DNA from: Acidilobaceae archaeon | GTDB taxonomy: Archaea; Thermoproteota; Thermoprotei_A; Sulfolobales; Acidilobaceae | Assembly (NCBI GenBank): GCA_027013765.1 | Contig: JALWGG010000007.1 | Span: forward strand, 1 to 5,873 | Reading direction: 5' to 3' | Length of the DNA stretch: 5,873 bases | Shown here: positions 1 to 5,832 of the stretch, in pieces | Layout: each line of letters starts with the position of its first letter | How positions within the stretch are numbered: the first letter of the stretch is position 1 | Translations under genes and position numbers: made by a program | Notes under the pieces: generated by a model | What the model saw: only the letters and a program-made list of their open reading frames with translations | What the model was told of the DNA's origin: nothing | The model's database searches: none

Positions 1-551
1 AACTGGTCATCACTTATTTCCTCATATGCTAGTATGATCATATGTTTAGAAGCAAGTTCTTTAAGCGCCTCCAGCGCCCTGGAGTTTAAGAAGCCGACTG
101 CAAATCCTATTCTGGAAGCTTCAATGGCTGCTCTAAGGTCTGCATCAATATGTTTTATAAGGGATAGGACAGCCTTTAAAGCTTCTAGTTCTGATAACTG
201 TGACTCTATTTGAGTTAGTCTTGCTACACCCTTCTCATATTCCTCATGTATCTCTTTATAGGAGTCTATAACCTCTTTGAAGGATTCCACCCATTTAGAT
301 ACCCTGAGCTTAACTCCACTTACAGGATCTGGCTGTACACCTAACACTTTGAAGAAGTTATCCAGCCTAGACGCGTATTCCGACGCCTGTGAAAATGCTC
401 TGACGTATTCTCTATCTATCTCGCCCTTTACATCGGTGGGAGGATTATCTATGTGGAATATGCCTTCTACAGCTAGTCTCGCTATAACCTTATCATAGTA
501 TTCATCCATAACCACGGCCACTATCTCTTCTACTCTACTTGCAACCAGCAT
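1..551 (-). CDS. atpI: A-type ATP synthase subunit I (subunit a), N-terminal part, cut by window edge
   Basis: My reverse-strand translation gives 183 uninterrupted codons from ATG at 551-549 to the left edge. Early residues read as the subunit I N-terminus: EYYDKVIARL at about 17-26 followed by GIFHID at 30-35 matches the family pattern of an alpha-beta segment ending near 'ELGVVHI'. Residues about 47-135 are charged and helical, with coiled-coil character (for example SYKEIHEEYEKGVARL at 97-112), as expected for the cytosolic arm of this protein. In the family this arm holds the peripheral stalks, and the missing C-terminal membrane domain forms the ion half-channels. An in-frame TGA lies at 560-558, just upstream, so the start cannot lie far upstream. 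A GAGG (minus strand, 565-562) sits 10 bases before the ATG. The gene is divergent from atpF. Sequence similarity in this subunit is weak across archaea, but the context with F, E, A and B makes the call firm. Confidence 0.85.
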   Translation of the reverse strand, partial: MLVASRVEEIVAVVMDEYYDKVIARLAVEGIFHIDNPPTDVKGEIDREYVRAFSQASEYASRLDNFFKVLGVQPDPVSGVKLRVSKWVESFKEVIDSYKEIHEEYEKGVARLTQIESQLSELEALKAVLSLIKHIDADLRAAIEASRIGFAVGFLNSRALEALKELASKHMIILAYEEISDDQ

Positions 552-613
552 TATCTCTCAGCCTCGCCAGTAGCGCTTACCAGCCTTCCGCTTAACCATG
601 GCTTGTCTTTGGG

Positions 614-620
614 TTAAATA
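614..620 (-). promoter_or_regulatory. Candidate TATA box for atpI
   Basis: On the minus strand, TATTTAA lies about 63 bases upstream of the atpI ATG. Archaeal transcription normally starts roughly 25 bases downstream of the TATA box centre, so the start would fall near 590 and leave a leader of about 40 bases containing the GAGG motif. The upstream BRE is not clear. It is the best A/T-rich element on this strand in the divergent region. Inference from position and composition only. Confidence 0.4.
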
Positions 621-678
621 CTAAATGCCATTCGAGGTTAGTACATATACGGGATCAATGTATGGGTGTATGCTGTTA

Positions 679-690
679 TTTTTAACTTTA
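679..690 (+). promoter_or_regulatory. Candidate TATA box for the atpF-E-A-B transcript
   Basis: An A/T-rich run TTTTTAACTTTA lies 31-42 bases before the atpF ATG. A start about 25 bases downstream would fall around 706-714, giving a very short leader or an almost leaderless message, which is common for first genes of crenarchaeal operons. That agrees with the weak Shine-Dalgarno in front of atpF (GGGATG only). A direct repeat TGTATG (659-664 and 667-672) lies immediately upstream and could be fortuitous. Confidence 0.45.
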
Positions 691-720
691 CAGCATTAAC
701 CTTGTCCAGCGGGATGTGCA

Positions 721-1029
721 ATGGCGTTAGAGGGCTATAGGATAGCTGTGGTTGGTGATAAGTATAATATACCGCTATTCAGGTCTTCGGGGCTAACTGT
801 TGTAGAGGCCTACACTCAGACTGACGCTATTAGGAGGGTACTAGAGCTCAATAATAGAGCAGACGTTGGCCTGATCATAGTGTTGAAGCATATAATTGGA
901 GATGAGGATGAGTTTAGGAGGATGATAAAGGATGTCGAGAAGCCTGTACTAGTGTTACCGACAAAATGGGCTAGGGCAGAGCCGATAAATGTTGATAAGT
1001 TATTAGCCAAGGCGTTAGGACTCGGGTAG
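721..1029 (+). CDS. atpF: A-type ATP synthase subunit F
   Basis: This 102-residue protein has the usual length of archaeal/V-type subunit F, a small Rossmann-like protein bound to the central rotor stalk (with subunit D) that modulates ATP hydrolysis. The N-terminal strand-turn IAVVGDKYN (residues 8-16) with G12-D13, the downstream LFRSSGL (19-25), a middle strand LIIVL (51-55) and a strand PVLVLP (75-80) follow the family layout. The ATG at 721 is chosen because the nearby ATG at 714 is out of frame and an in-frame TAA lies at 697-699. The Shine-Dalgarno is weak, consistent with a first-gene, near-leaderless start. It is followed after 17 bases by atpE, so the two are co-transcribed. No cysteines. 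Composition looks more A/T-rich than atpA and atpB. Confidence 0.92.
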   Translation: MALEGYRIAVVGDKYNIPLFRSSGLTVVEAYTQTDAIRRVLELNNRADVGLIIVLKHIIGDEDEFRRMIKDVEKPVLVLPTKWARAEPINVDKLLAKALGLG

Positions 1030-1046
1030 CGCGAGGGTGTGGTAGC

Positions 1047-1655
1047 ATGAACTTGGTTGGGGACCCTAAAAAGCTTGCTAAAGAGATAGTAGATAGGGAA
1101 TATAGTAATGTTACTCCAGTAATAGACGAAGCATATAAGGCTGCAGAAAAGCTATTGGAGGACGCCTATGAAAAGGCATTGAGGGACGCGTTAAAGCGTA
1201 TAGACCTTGAGTATCAGAGGATGATGGAGAGGCTCAGCAGTAAAAGATCATCCCTAGACCTAGAACTCAAGAATAAAGTAGCCGGTACCAAAAGTAGGTT
1301 TATAGACGAGGTTATTAACAAGGCCATGGAGGAACTTGTTGCTGGTAAAGGCGAGGAATGGTATGAGAGGTATTTAAAGAGGGTTATCGGTACTATTGCT
1401 AAGGAGGCAGATAGTGTAAATGGTAAGATGATCCTGAAGACTTCTAGAGACGATATAGAACGTGTGAAGTCACTCGTGAAGGAAATGAACCTTGGTAACC
1501 TAATTGTTTCAAGCGACCCTATAGATATCATGGGTGGCGTGGTTGCCGAGTCCGAGGACGGGTCTCTGAGGCTGGACTATAGCCTAGACCTCATGGTTAA
1601 GCTCGGCGAGTCACGGATAAGATCAATAGCCTCAAGAGTATTATTTGGGGAATAA
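1047..1655 (+). CDS. atpE: A-type ATP synthase subunit E (peripheral stalk)
   Basis: A 202-residue protein of the length and architecture of subunit E. Residues about 5-110 form a long charged helix (repeated AEK/LEDAYEKALRD-type heptads), which in the family pairs with subunit H as the peripheral stalk. Residues about 115-202 form the globular domain that binds the top of the A3B3 head, including the family-like GGVVAES (163-169) followed by LRLDYSL. The ATG at 1047 has a good Shine-Dalgarno-like GAGGGTG (1033-1039) seven bases upstream. It follows atpF by 17 bases. A 54-base gap separates it from atpA, larger than the other gaps and with its own TATA-like element. Subunit H, the helical partner, is not seen in the window. 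No cysteines. Confidence 0.92.
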   Translation: MNLVGDPKKLAKEIVDREYSNVTPVIDEAYKAAEKLLEDAYEKALRDALKRIDLEYQRMMERLSSKRSSLDLELKNKVAGTKSRFIDEVINKAMEELVAGKGEEWYERYLKRVIGTIAKEADSVNGKMILKTSRDDIERVKSLVKEMNLGNLIVSSDPIDIMGGVVAESEDGSLRLDYSLDLMVKLGESRIRSIASRVLFGE

Positions 1656-1661
1656 CGTATC

Positions 1662-1670
1662 AATTTAAAG
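1662..1670 (+). promoter_or_regulatory. Candidate internal TATA box ahead of atpA
   Basis: AATTTAAAG in the 54-base gap between atpE and atpA matches the archaeal TATA core TTTAAA well. A start about 25 bases downstream would be near 1692, leaving a leader of about 18 bases that still contains the GGGTGGT in front of atpA. This would allow the head subunits A and B to be made in excess of F and E, as the 3:3 stoichiometry demands. No transcript data support it here. Confidence 0.4.
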
Positions 1671-1702
1671 TTGTATGTAGACATGGATATCGCGGACTAG
1701 CC

Positions 1703-1709
1703 GGGTGGT
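1703..1709 (+). promoter_or_regulatory. Shine-Dalgarno-like site directly abutting the atpA ATG
   Basis: GGGTGGT ends at the base immediately before the ATG at 1710, an unusually short spacing. The in-frame TTG at 1716 lies six bases downstream of the site, which would be normal spacing, and would remove only two residues. The ATG is kept because archaeal AtpA proteins commonly begin a few residues before the KGRIVR segment. Confidence 0.4.
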
Positions 1710-3512
1710 ATGAGTTTGCCAGTCAAGGGTAGGATAGTCCGGATCTCCGGGCCACTGATCATAGCGGAGAATATGCAAGGAGCGCAGATGTTCGAGATGG
1801 TTCGGGTTGGAGAGGACAAGCTTATAGGTGAAATAACTAGAATCCGGGGAGACAAGGCTTATATCCAGGTGTATGAATCGACTACAGGCCTTAAGCCGGG
1901 AGAGATAGTTGAGGGTACTGGGGCTCCATTAAGTGTTGAGCTAGGCCCGGGCCTTCTAGGGACCATATATGATGGAGTCCAGAGGCCCCTCCCACTCATA
2001 GCAGAGACTATAGCTAGAGAGATGCCCCACAGGAGAATGTTCATAGAGAGGGGAGTACAGGTCCCACCTATACCCAGAGACAGGAAGTGGCCCTTCAAGC
2101 CAGTGGCTAGGATAGGTGACAAGGTTGAGGGTGGAGATGTAATAGGCGAGGTTGAGGAAACCAGCCTGATAACGCACAAGGTAATGGTGCCTCCAGGCCT
2201 CAAGGGAGAGCTAGTGTGGCTGGCAACGGAGGGTGATTACACTGTAGAAGATATAATAGCACAAGTTAGGGTTGATGGCAGAACAGTCGACCTGAGAATG
2301 ATCCAGAGGTGGCCAGTTAGGATACCTAGACCTGTAAAGGCGAAGCTAGACCCGACAGAGCCCTTGATAACAGGGACTAGGATCATAGACACGCTATTCC
2401 CCATGGCTAAGGGTGGTACAGGAGCTGTGCCAGGGGGTTTTGGTACAGGCAAGACTGTTACGCTACACAGCCTGGCACAGTGGAGCTCTGCCAGGGTCGT
2501 CGTGTACATAGGGTGTGGCGAGAGAGGTAATGAGATGACCGAGGTCCTGGAGAGGTTCCCCGAGTATAAGGATCCGTGGTCTGGCAAGCCATTAATGGAG
2601 AGGACCATACTAATCGCAAATACAAGCAACATGCCAGTGGCCGCCAGGGAGGCCAGTATATATGTTGGCGTCACACTGGCGGAGTACTATAGGGATATGG
2701 GGTATGATGTCCTACTTGTTGCAGACTCGACCAGTAGATGGGCAGAGGCGCTAAGAGAGATAGCGGGCAGGCTTGAGGAGATGCCTGCAGAGGAGGGCTA
2801 TCCAAGCTATCTTGCCAGCAGGCTGGCAGAGTTCTATGAGAGGGCTGGCAGGGTAACGGCCCTCGGTTCACCCGAGAGGAGTGGGAGCGTGACGATCGTA
2901 GGCGCAGTCAGCCCGCCGGGAGGGGACTTTACAGAGCCCGTGACAAGCCATACAAAGAGGTTCATCAGGGTATTCTGGGCCCTTGACACGAAGCTGGCAT
3001 ACAGTAGGCACTATCCGGCCATAAACTGGCTGCTAAGCTATAGCGCATATACAGACCTGGTCGCAGAGTGGTGGCATAAGAATGTGGATACAAGGTGGAA
3101 GGAGTATAGGGATGAGGCGATGGAGATCCTATTAAGAGAGGAGGAGCTACAAGAGATCGTCAGGCTGGTCGGTACCGAGAGCCTCGACGAGAAAGATAAG
3201 CTAATCCTAGATACCGCTAGGTTATTGAAGGATGGATTCCTAAAGCAGAACGCGTTTGACCCCATAGACGCGTTCTCTACGCCGGAGAAGCAGTTTAAGC
3301 TGCTTAAGATGATATTGGACTTCCACAAGAAGGCGCTCCACCTAGTCGAGCTTGGTGCAACTGTAGCACAGGTTAGAGACGCATTAGGGAGGCTGTATGT
3401 CGAAATGGTTAAAGCAAAGTTCAGCATAAAGAATGATGAGCTGGAGAAGATTGAGGACCTCAGGAACAGGGTGTTGAAGGCCCTAGAGGCGCTTGAAGCT
3501 AGGCTAGGCTAG
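1710..3512 (+). CDS. atpA: A-type ATP synthase catalytic subunit A
   Basis: This 600-residue protein is the catalytic subunit of the A3B3 head; it makes or hydrolyses ATP at the cytoplasmic face of the membrane. Domains in order: N-terminal beta-barrel (about 1-75, KGRIVRISGPLIIA), the insertion ('bulge') region typical of A/V-type catalytic subunits (about 110-190, rich in GDKVEGGDVIG-like turns), the nucleotide-binding domain, and a C-terminal helical domain (about 440-600). The P-loop is GGFGTGKT at 242-249; the catalytic glutamate is E271 in GCGERGNE (268-275); the Walker B strand is LLVADST (335-341, D339); PAINWLLSYS (436-445) fits the ATP synthase alpha/beta signature. The usual archaeal P-loop is GPFGSGKT, so position 2 is Gly and position 5 is Thr here. 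No intein interrupts the P-loop. C269 is the only cysteine. The stop codon overlaps the Shine-Dalgarno of atpB. Confidence 0.98.
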   Translation: MSLPVKGRIVRISGPLIIAENMQGAQMFEMVRVGEDKLIGEITRIRGDKAYIQVYESTTGLKPGEIVEGTGAPLSVELGPGLLGTIYDGVQRPLPLIAETIAREMPHRRMFIERGVQVPPIPRDRKWPFKPVARIGDKVEGGDVIGEVEETSLITHKVMVPPGLKGELVWLATEGDYTVEDIIAQVRVDGRTVDLRMIQRWPVRIPRPVKAKLDPTEPLITGTRIIDTLFPMAKGGTGAVPGGFGTGKTVTLHSLAQWSSARVVVYIGCGERGNEMTEVLERFPEYKDPWSGKPLMERTILIANTSNMPVAAREASIYVGVTLAEYYRDMGYDVLLVADSTSRWAEALREIAGRLEEMPAEEGYPSYLASRLAEFYERAGRVTALGSPERSGSVTIVGAVSPPGGDFTEPVTSHTKRFIRVFWALDTKLAYSRHYPAINWLLSYSAYTDLVAEWWHKNVDTRWKEYRDEAMEILLREEELQEIVRLVGTESLDEKDKLILDTARLLKDGFLKQNAFDPIDAFSTPEKQFKLLKMILDFHKKALHLVELGATVAQVRDALGRLYVEMVKAKFSIKNDELEKIEDLRNRVLKALEALEARLG

Positions 3513-3520
3513 GGGGTGAT
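3512..3520 (+). promoter_or_regulatory. Strong Shine-Dalgarno for atpB, overlapping the atpA stop
   Basis: GGGGGTGAT contains GGTGAT, complementary to the archaeal 16S rRNA tail, and lies four bases before the ATG at 3525. The G at 3512 is also the last base of the atpA TAG. Because the motif covers the GTG at 3516, that GTG is part of the ribosome binding site and is unlikely to be the start codon. Confidence 0.75.
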
Positions 3521-3524
3521 TGGT

Positions 3525-4925
3525 ATGAGTGTAGGGGTCGCAGGGATAAGGGAGTACTCTAGGATTACGGAGATCAAAGGTCCTCTCCTAATAGTAGAGG
3601 GTGTTTCGAATGTATCATATGACGAGATAGTGGAGGTGGAGCTTCCAAGCGGCGAGAAGAGGAGGGGCAGGGTATTAGACGTTGCCAGGGGAGTTGCAGT
3701 AGTTCAGGTGTTCGAGGGTACCACGGGTATAACGACTACTGGAACTAAGGTCAGGTTTCTAGGTAAGCCCCTAGAGATACCTGTAAGCGAGGATATGCTA
3801 GGTAGAATATTCAACGGCCTCGGGGAGCCAATAGATGGAGGCCCCAAGATCATTGCAGAGGATGAGAGAGACGTGAACGGAGCCCCCTTAAACCCGGCGG
3901 AGAGGAGTTATCCGGAGGATTTCATACAGACCGGAGTCAGTGCAATCGACGGTATGAACACTCTTGTAAGAGGCCAGAAGCTCCCCATATTCAGCGGGTC
4001 TGGCATGCCCCATAACATTCTAGCAGCGCAAATCGCAAGGCAGGCGACAGTGAGGGGGGAGGCAGAGGAGTTCGCAGTAGTCTTCGCTGCTATAGGGATC
4101 AAGTATGACGACTATATGTTCTTCAGGAAATTCTTCGAGGAGACCGGTGCTCTCAACAGGGTTGCAATGTTCGTTAACCTAGCTGACGAGCCTGCAATGG
4201 TTAGGCTAGTAACTCCTAGATCAGCATTAACACTAGCAGAATACCTGGCGTATGAGAGGGATATGCACGTCCTGGTGATCCTAACTGATATGACCAACTA
4301 TGCCGAGGCCCTGAGAGAGATCTCTGCTGCTAGGGAAGAGGTCCCAGGCAGGCAGGGGTACCCCGGATACCTCTACAGTGACTTGGCGAGCATCTATGAA
4401 AGGGCTGGTAGGGTTAAGGGCAAGAAGGGAAGCATAACCCAGATGCCCATACTAACAATGCCAAACGACGATATAACCCATCCAATACCAGACCTGACAG
4501 GATACATAACTGAAGGGCAGATAGTGCTGAGTAGGGAGTTACACAATAAGGGAATATACCCACCCATAAACGTTCTCATGAGCCTCTCAAGACTCATGAA
4601 GGAGGGTATAGGCCCCGGGAAGACCAGGGAGGATCATGCAGAGGTCAGCAACCAGTTATACGCGGCCTACAGCAGGGGTGTGGAGCTGAGGAGCCTAGCA
4701 GCGGTAGTAGGTGAGGAGAGTCTAAGCGAAGTGGACAGGAAATACCTAAAGTTTGCAGACCTGTTCGAGAGAAGGTTCCTAAGCCAGGGTCCAAGAGAGA
4801 ACAGGAGTATAGAGCAGACCCTAGACATAGCATGGGACATACTATCTACACTGCCCGAGGATGAGCTTGTCAACATAAAGGAGGAGACCATTAAGAAGTA
4901 TCATCCCAACTATAGGAAGATGTAG
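3525..4925 (+). CDS. atpB: A-type ATP synthase non-catalytic subunit B
   Basis: The 466-residue protein (counted from ATG 3525) has the family's usual length. It alternates with A in the head, binds nucleotide without turning it over and donates the arginine finger to the A site. The beta-barrel (about 10-75) begins with IKGPLLIVEGV. The normal P-loop is degenerate, with GSGMPHN at about 158-164 and no GKT, as expected for a B subunit. PPINVLMSLS (346-355) fits the alpha/beta signature, and R356 right after it is the expected arginine finger. PGRQGYPGYLYSDL (274-287) is the highly conserved stretch near the A/B interface. The C-terminal helical domain follows. The frame can be opened nine bases earlier at GTG 3516, but that codon lies within the GGTGAT Shine-Dalgarno, so ATG 3525 is preferred. 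Coupling to atpA is tight (12 bases after its stop). No cysteines. Confidence 0.97.
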   Translation: MSVGVAGIREYSRITEIKGPLLIVEGVSNVSYDEIVEVELPSGEKRRGRVLDVARGVAVVQVFEGTTGITTTGTKVRFLGKPLEIPVSEDMLGRIFNGLGEPIDGGPKIIAEDERDVNGAPLNPAERSYPEDFIQTGVSAIDGMNTLVRGQKLPIFSGSGMPHNILAAQIARQATVRGEAEEFAVVFAAIGIKYDDYMFFRKFFEETGALNRVAMFVNLADEPAMVRLVTPRSALTLAEYLAYERDMHVLVILTDMTNYAEALREISAAREEVPGRQGYPGYLYSDLASIYERAGRVKGKKGSITQMPILTMPNDDITHPIPDLTGYITEGQIVLSRELHNKGIYPPINVLMSLSRLMKEGIGPGKTREDHAEVSNQLYAAYSRGVELRSLAAVVGEESLSEVDRKYLKFADLFERRFLSQGPRENRSIEQTLDIAWDILSTLPEDELVNIKEETIKKYHPNYRKM

Positions 4926-4927
4926 AA

Positions 4928-5350
4928 ATGGATCCCCTAAACCCATATACACAAGCATTATTAAACTTCGCCGGGTTACTAGCAGGCATACTATCATATC
5001 ACGATTATAAAGTTGAAGTAGAAAAAGCTGTTTGCAAGGCCGACGAGGGCCCTGGAGGGTGTAAGCTAGTTTATATGTTACCCGAGGCACTGCTATTTGG
5101 CAGGATACACCTCTCGGAGCTGGCTCCGGTATTCTTCATGTTACAACTACTCATATATGCCCTGTTTCAGGCTTTAACCTCTAACATATTACTATACATC
5201 TATAGCGTGTTATGGATCGCCGCTTCAATTACTGTACCGTATCTAATATACCTGGAGGTTGCCAAGGCCAAGGCCATATGCGTATGGTGCACAATAATGC
5301 ATGCAGTAATAGTGCTCCAAGCTCTATTAATGCTCTCCATACTCATTTAA
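4928..5350 (+). CDS. VKOR-family membrane thiol-disulfide oxidoreductase
   Basis: This 140-residue integral membrane protein shows four hydrophobic segments at about 9-25, 63-82, 86-109 and 118-140. It has the VKOR family cysteine set: a loop pair C36 and C45 between helices 1 and 2, an FG (57-58) after it, and the active-site C118-V-W-C121 followed by TIMH at the start of helix 4. VKOR/DsbB-type enzymes oxidise a thioredoxin-like partner and pass electrons to a quinone. The family's usual Ser/Thr between the loop pair and FG is not clearly present. All seven Lys/Arg residues (K28, K33, K37, K46, R59, K113, K115) lie on the same side as the cysteines and none on the other side, which by the positive-inside rule puts the active site in the cytoplasm. 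The ATG is two bases after the atpB stop, with only a weak AGGA about ten bases upstream, so translation is probably coupled. No thioredoxin-like domain is fused. Confidence 0.85.
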   Translation: MDPLNPYTQALLNFAGLLAGILSYHDYKVEVEKAVCKADEGPGGCKLVYMLPEALLFGRIHLSELAPVFFMLQLLIYALFQALTSNILLYIYSVLWIAASITVPYLIYLEVAKAKAICVWCTIMHAVIVLQALLMLSILI

Positions 5351-5832
5351 TGAGGAAGTGGGTGGAGGTAGTGGGTAGGGAGGGTATAGAGAAGTGGATC
5401 AGGGAGAACCAGCTAGGGTGGCGCCTATACGTGTTCAAAGGGAAGGTGAAAACTGTTAAGCAAGCGGCTAGCTTATTAGGAGTCAACCCGGATATCATAA
5501 TGAAAACCATAATACTAGTGGACGGTGAAAAGACGTATGCCGTTATCCTGAGGGGGATTGATAGAGTAGACCTTGCAAAGCTTTCAAAAATAACTGGAGG
5601 GGACCCTAGAATAGCGCCGCCCCGAGAGGTCCTCGCGAGGACAGGCTATGCCGTTGGAGGGGTGCCTCCAGCACCTCTTCCAGGAAATGTAACAGTCATA
5701 ATTGACAGGAAGGTCCTCAACCTAGATACAGTATATGCAGGTGGGGGAGACGAGTATACCCTGCTGAAGCTCAATCCTAGAGACCTGTTAAGAGTGTATC
5801 CCAACCCTATAATAGGTGATGTATCCAGTTAG
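5350..5832 (+). CDS. YbaK/ProX-family aminoacyl-tRNA deacylase
   Basis: The 160-residue protein matches the YbaK/EbsC/ProX editing domain. These free-standing enzymes clear mischarged tRNA in the cytoplasm (for example Cys- or Ala-tRNA(Pro)); the exact substrate cannot be read here. Landmarks are TVKQAASLLGV (35-45), the lysine in IMKTIILV (K52, equivalent to the conserved catalytic-site lysine of YbaK), a strand YAVILRG (63-69), the GGVPP motif (103-107) corresponding to the conserved Gly-x-x-x-Pro loop, and a final IIDRKVLNLDTVYAGGG (117-133). The start is ATG 5350, whose A is the last base of the preceding TAA (TAATG overlap), so translation is coupled to the VKOR gene. The frame is open back to an ATG at 5212, but that part overlaps the VKOR gene and lacks family similarity. 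GTG codons at 5362 and 5371 are lesser alternatives. No cysteines. Confidence 0.9.
   Translation: MRKWVEVVGREGIEKWIRENQLGWRLYVFKGKVKTVKQAASLLGVNPDIIMKTIILVDGEKTYAVILRGIDRVDLAKLSKITGGDPRIAPPREVLARTGYAVGGVPPAPLPGNVTVIIDRKVLNLDTVYAGGGDEYTLLKLNPRDLLRVYPNPIIGDVSS

Noticed and set aside
277..498. Plus-strand 73-residue open frame
   Set aside because: It is the antisense shadow of atpI, with a low-complexity Ser/Thr/Leu-rich translation and no family resemblance.
558..599. A 13-codon minus-strand frame (MVKRKAGKRYWRG) directly upstream of atpI, in frame with it and ending in TGA
   Set aside because: It is strikingly basic and could be a leader peptide, but its ATG lies slightly upstream of the transcription start expected from the TATA box at 614-620, it has no ribosome binding site I can see, and so short a frame arises easily by chance.
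644..672. Possible hairpin between CATATAC and the downstream GTGTATG
   Set aside because: The arms pair imperfectly with a mismatch and a sizeable loop; too weak to call an operator or terminator.
2433..2456. Intein in the AtpA P-loop, a known insertion site in some archaea
   Set aside because: The P-loop is continuous and the protein is 600 residues long, the normal intein-free length.
2237..2871. Long minus-strand open frames within atpA, with similar ones in atpE and atpB
   Set aside because: They run antisense to unmistakable ATP synthase genes, and their translations are Ser/Leu/Pro-rich with no recognisable motif. The codon bias of the sense strand explains the lack of stops.
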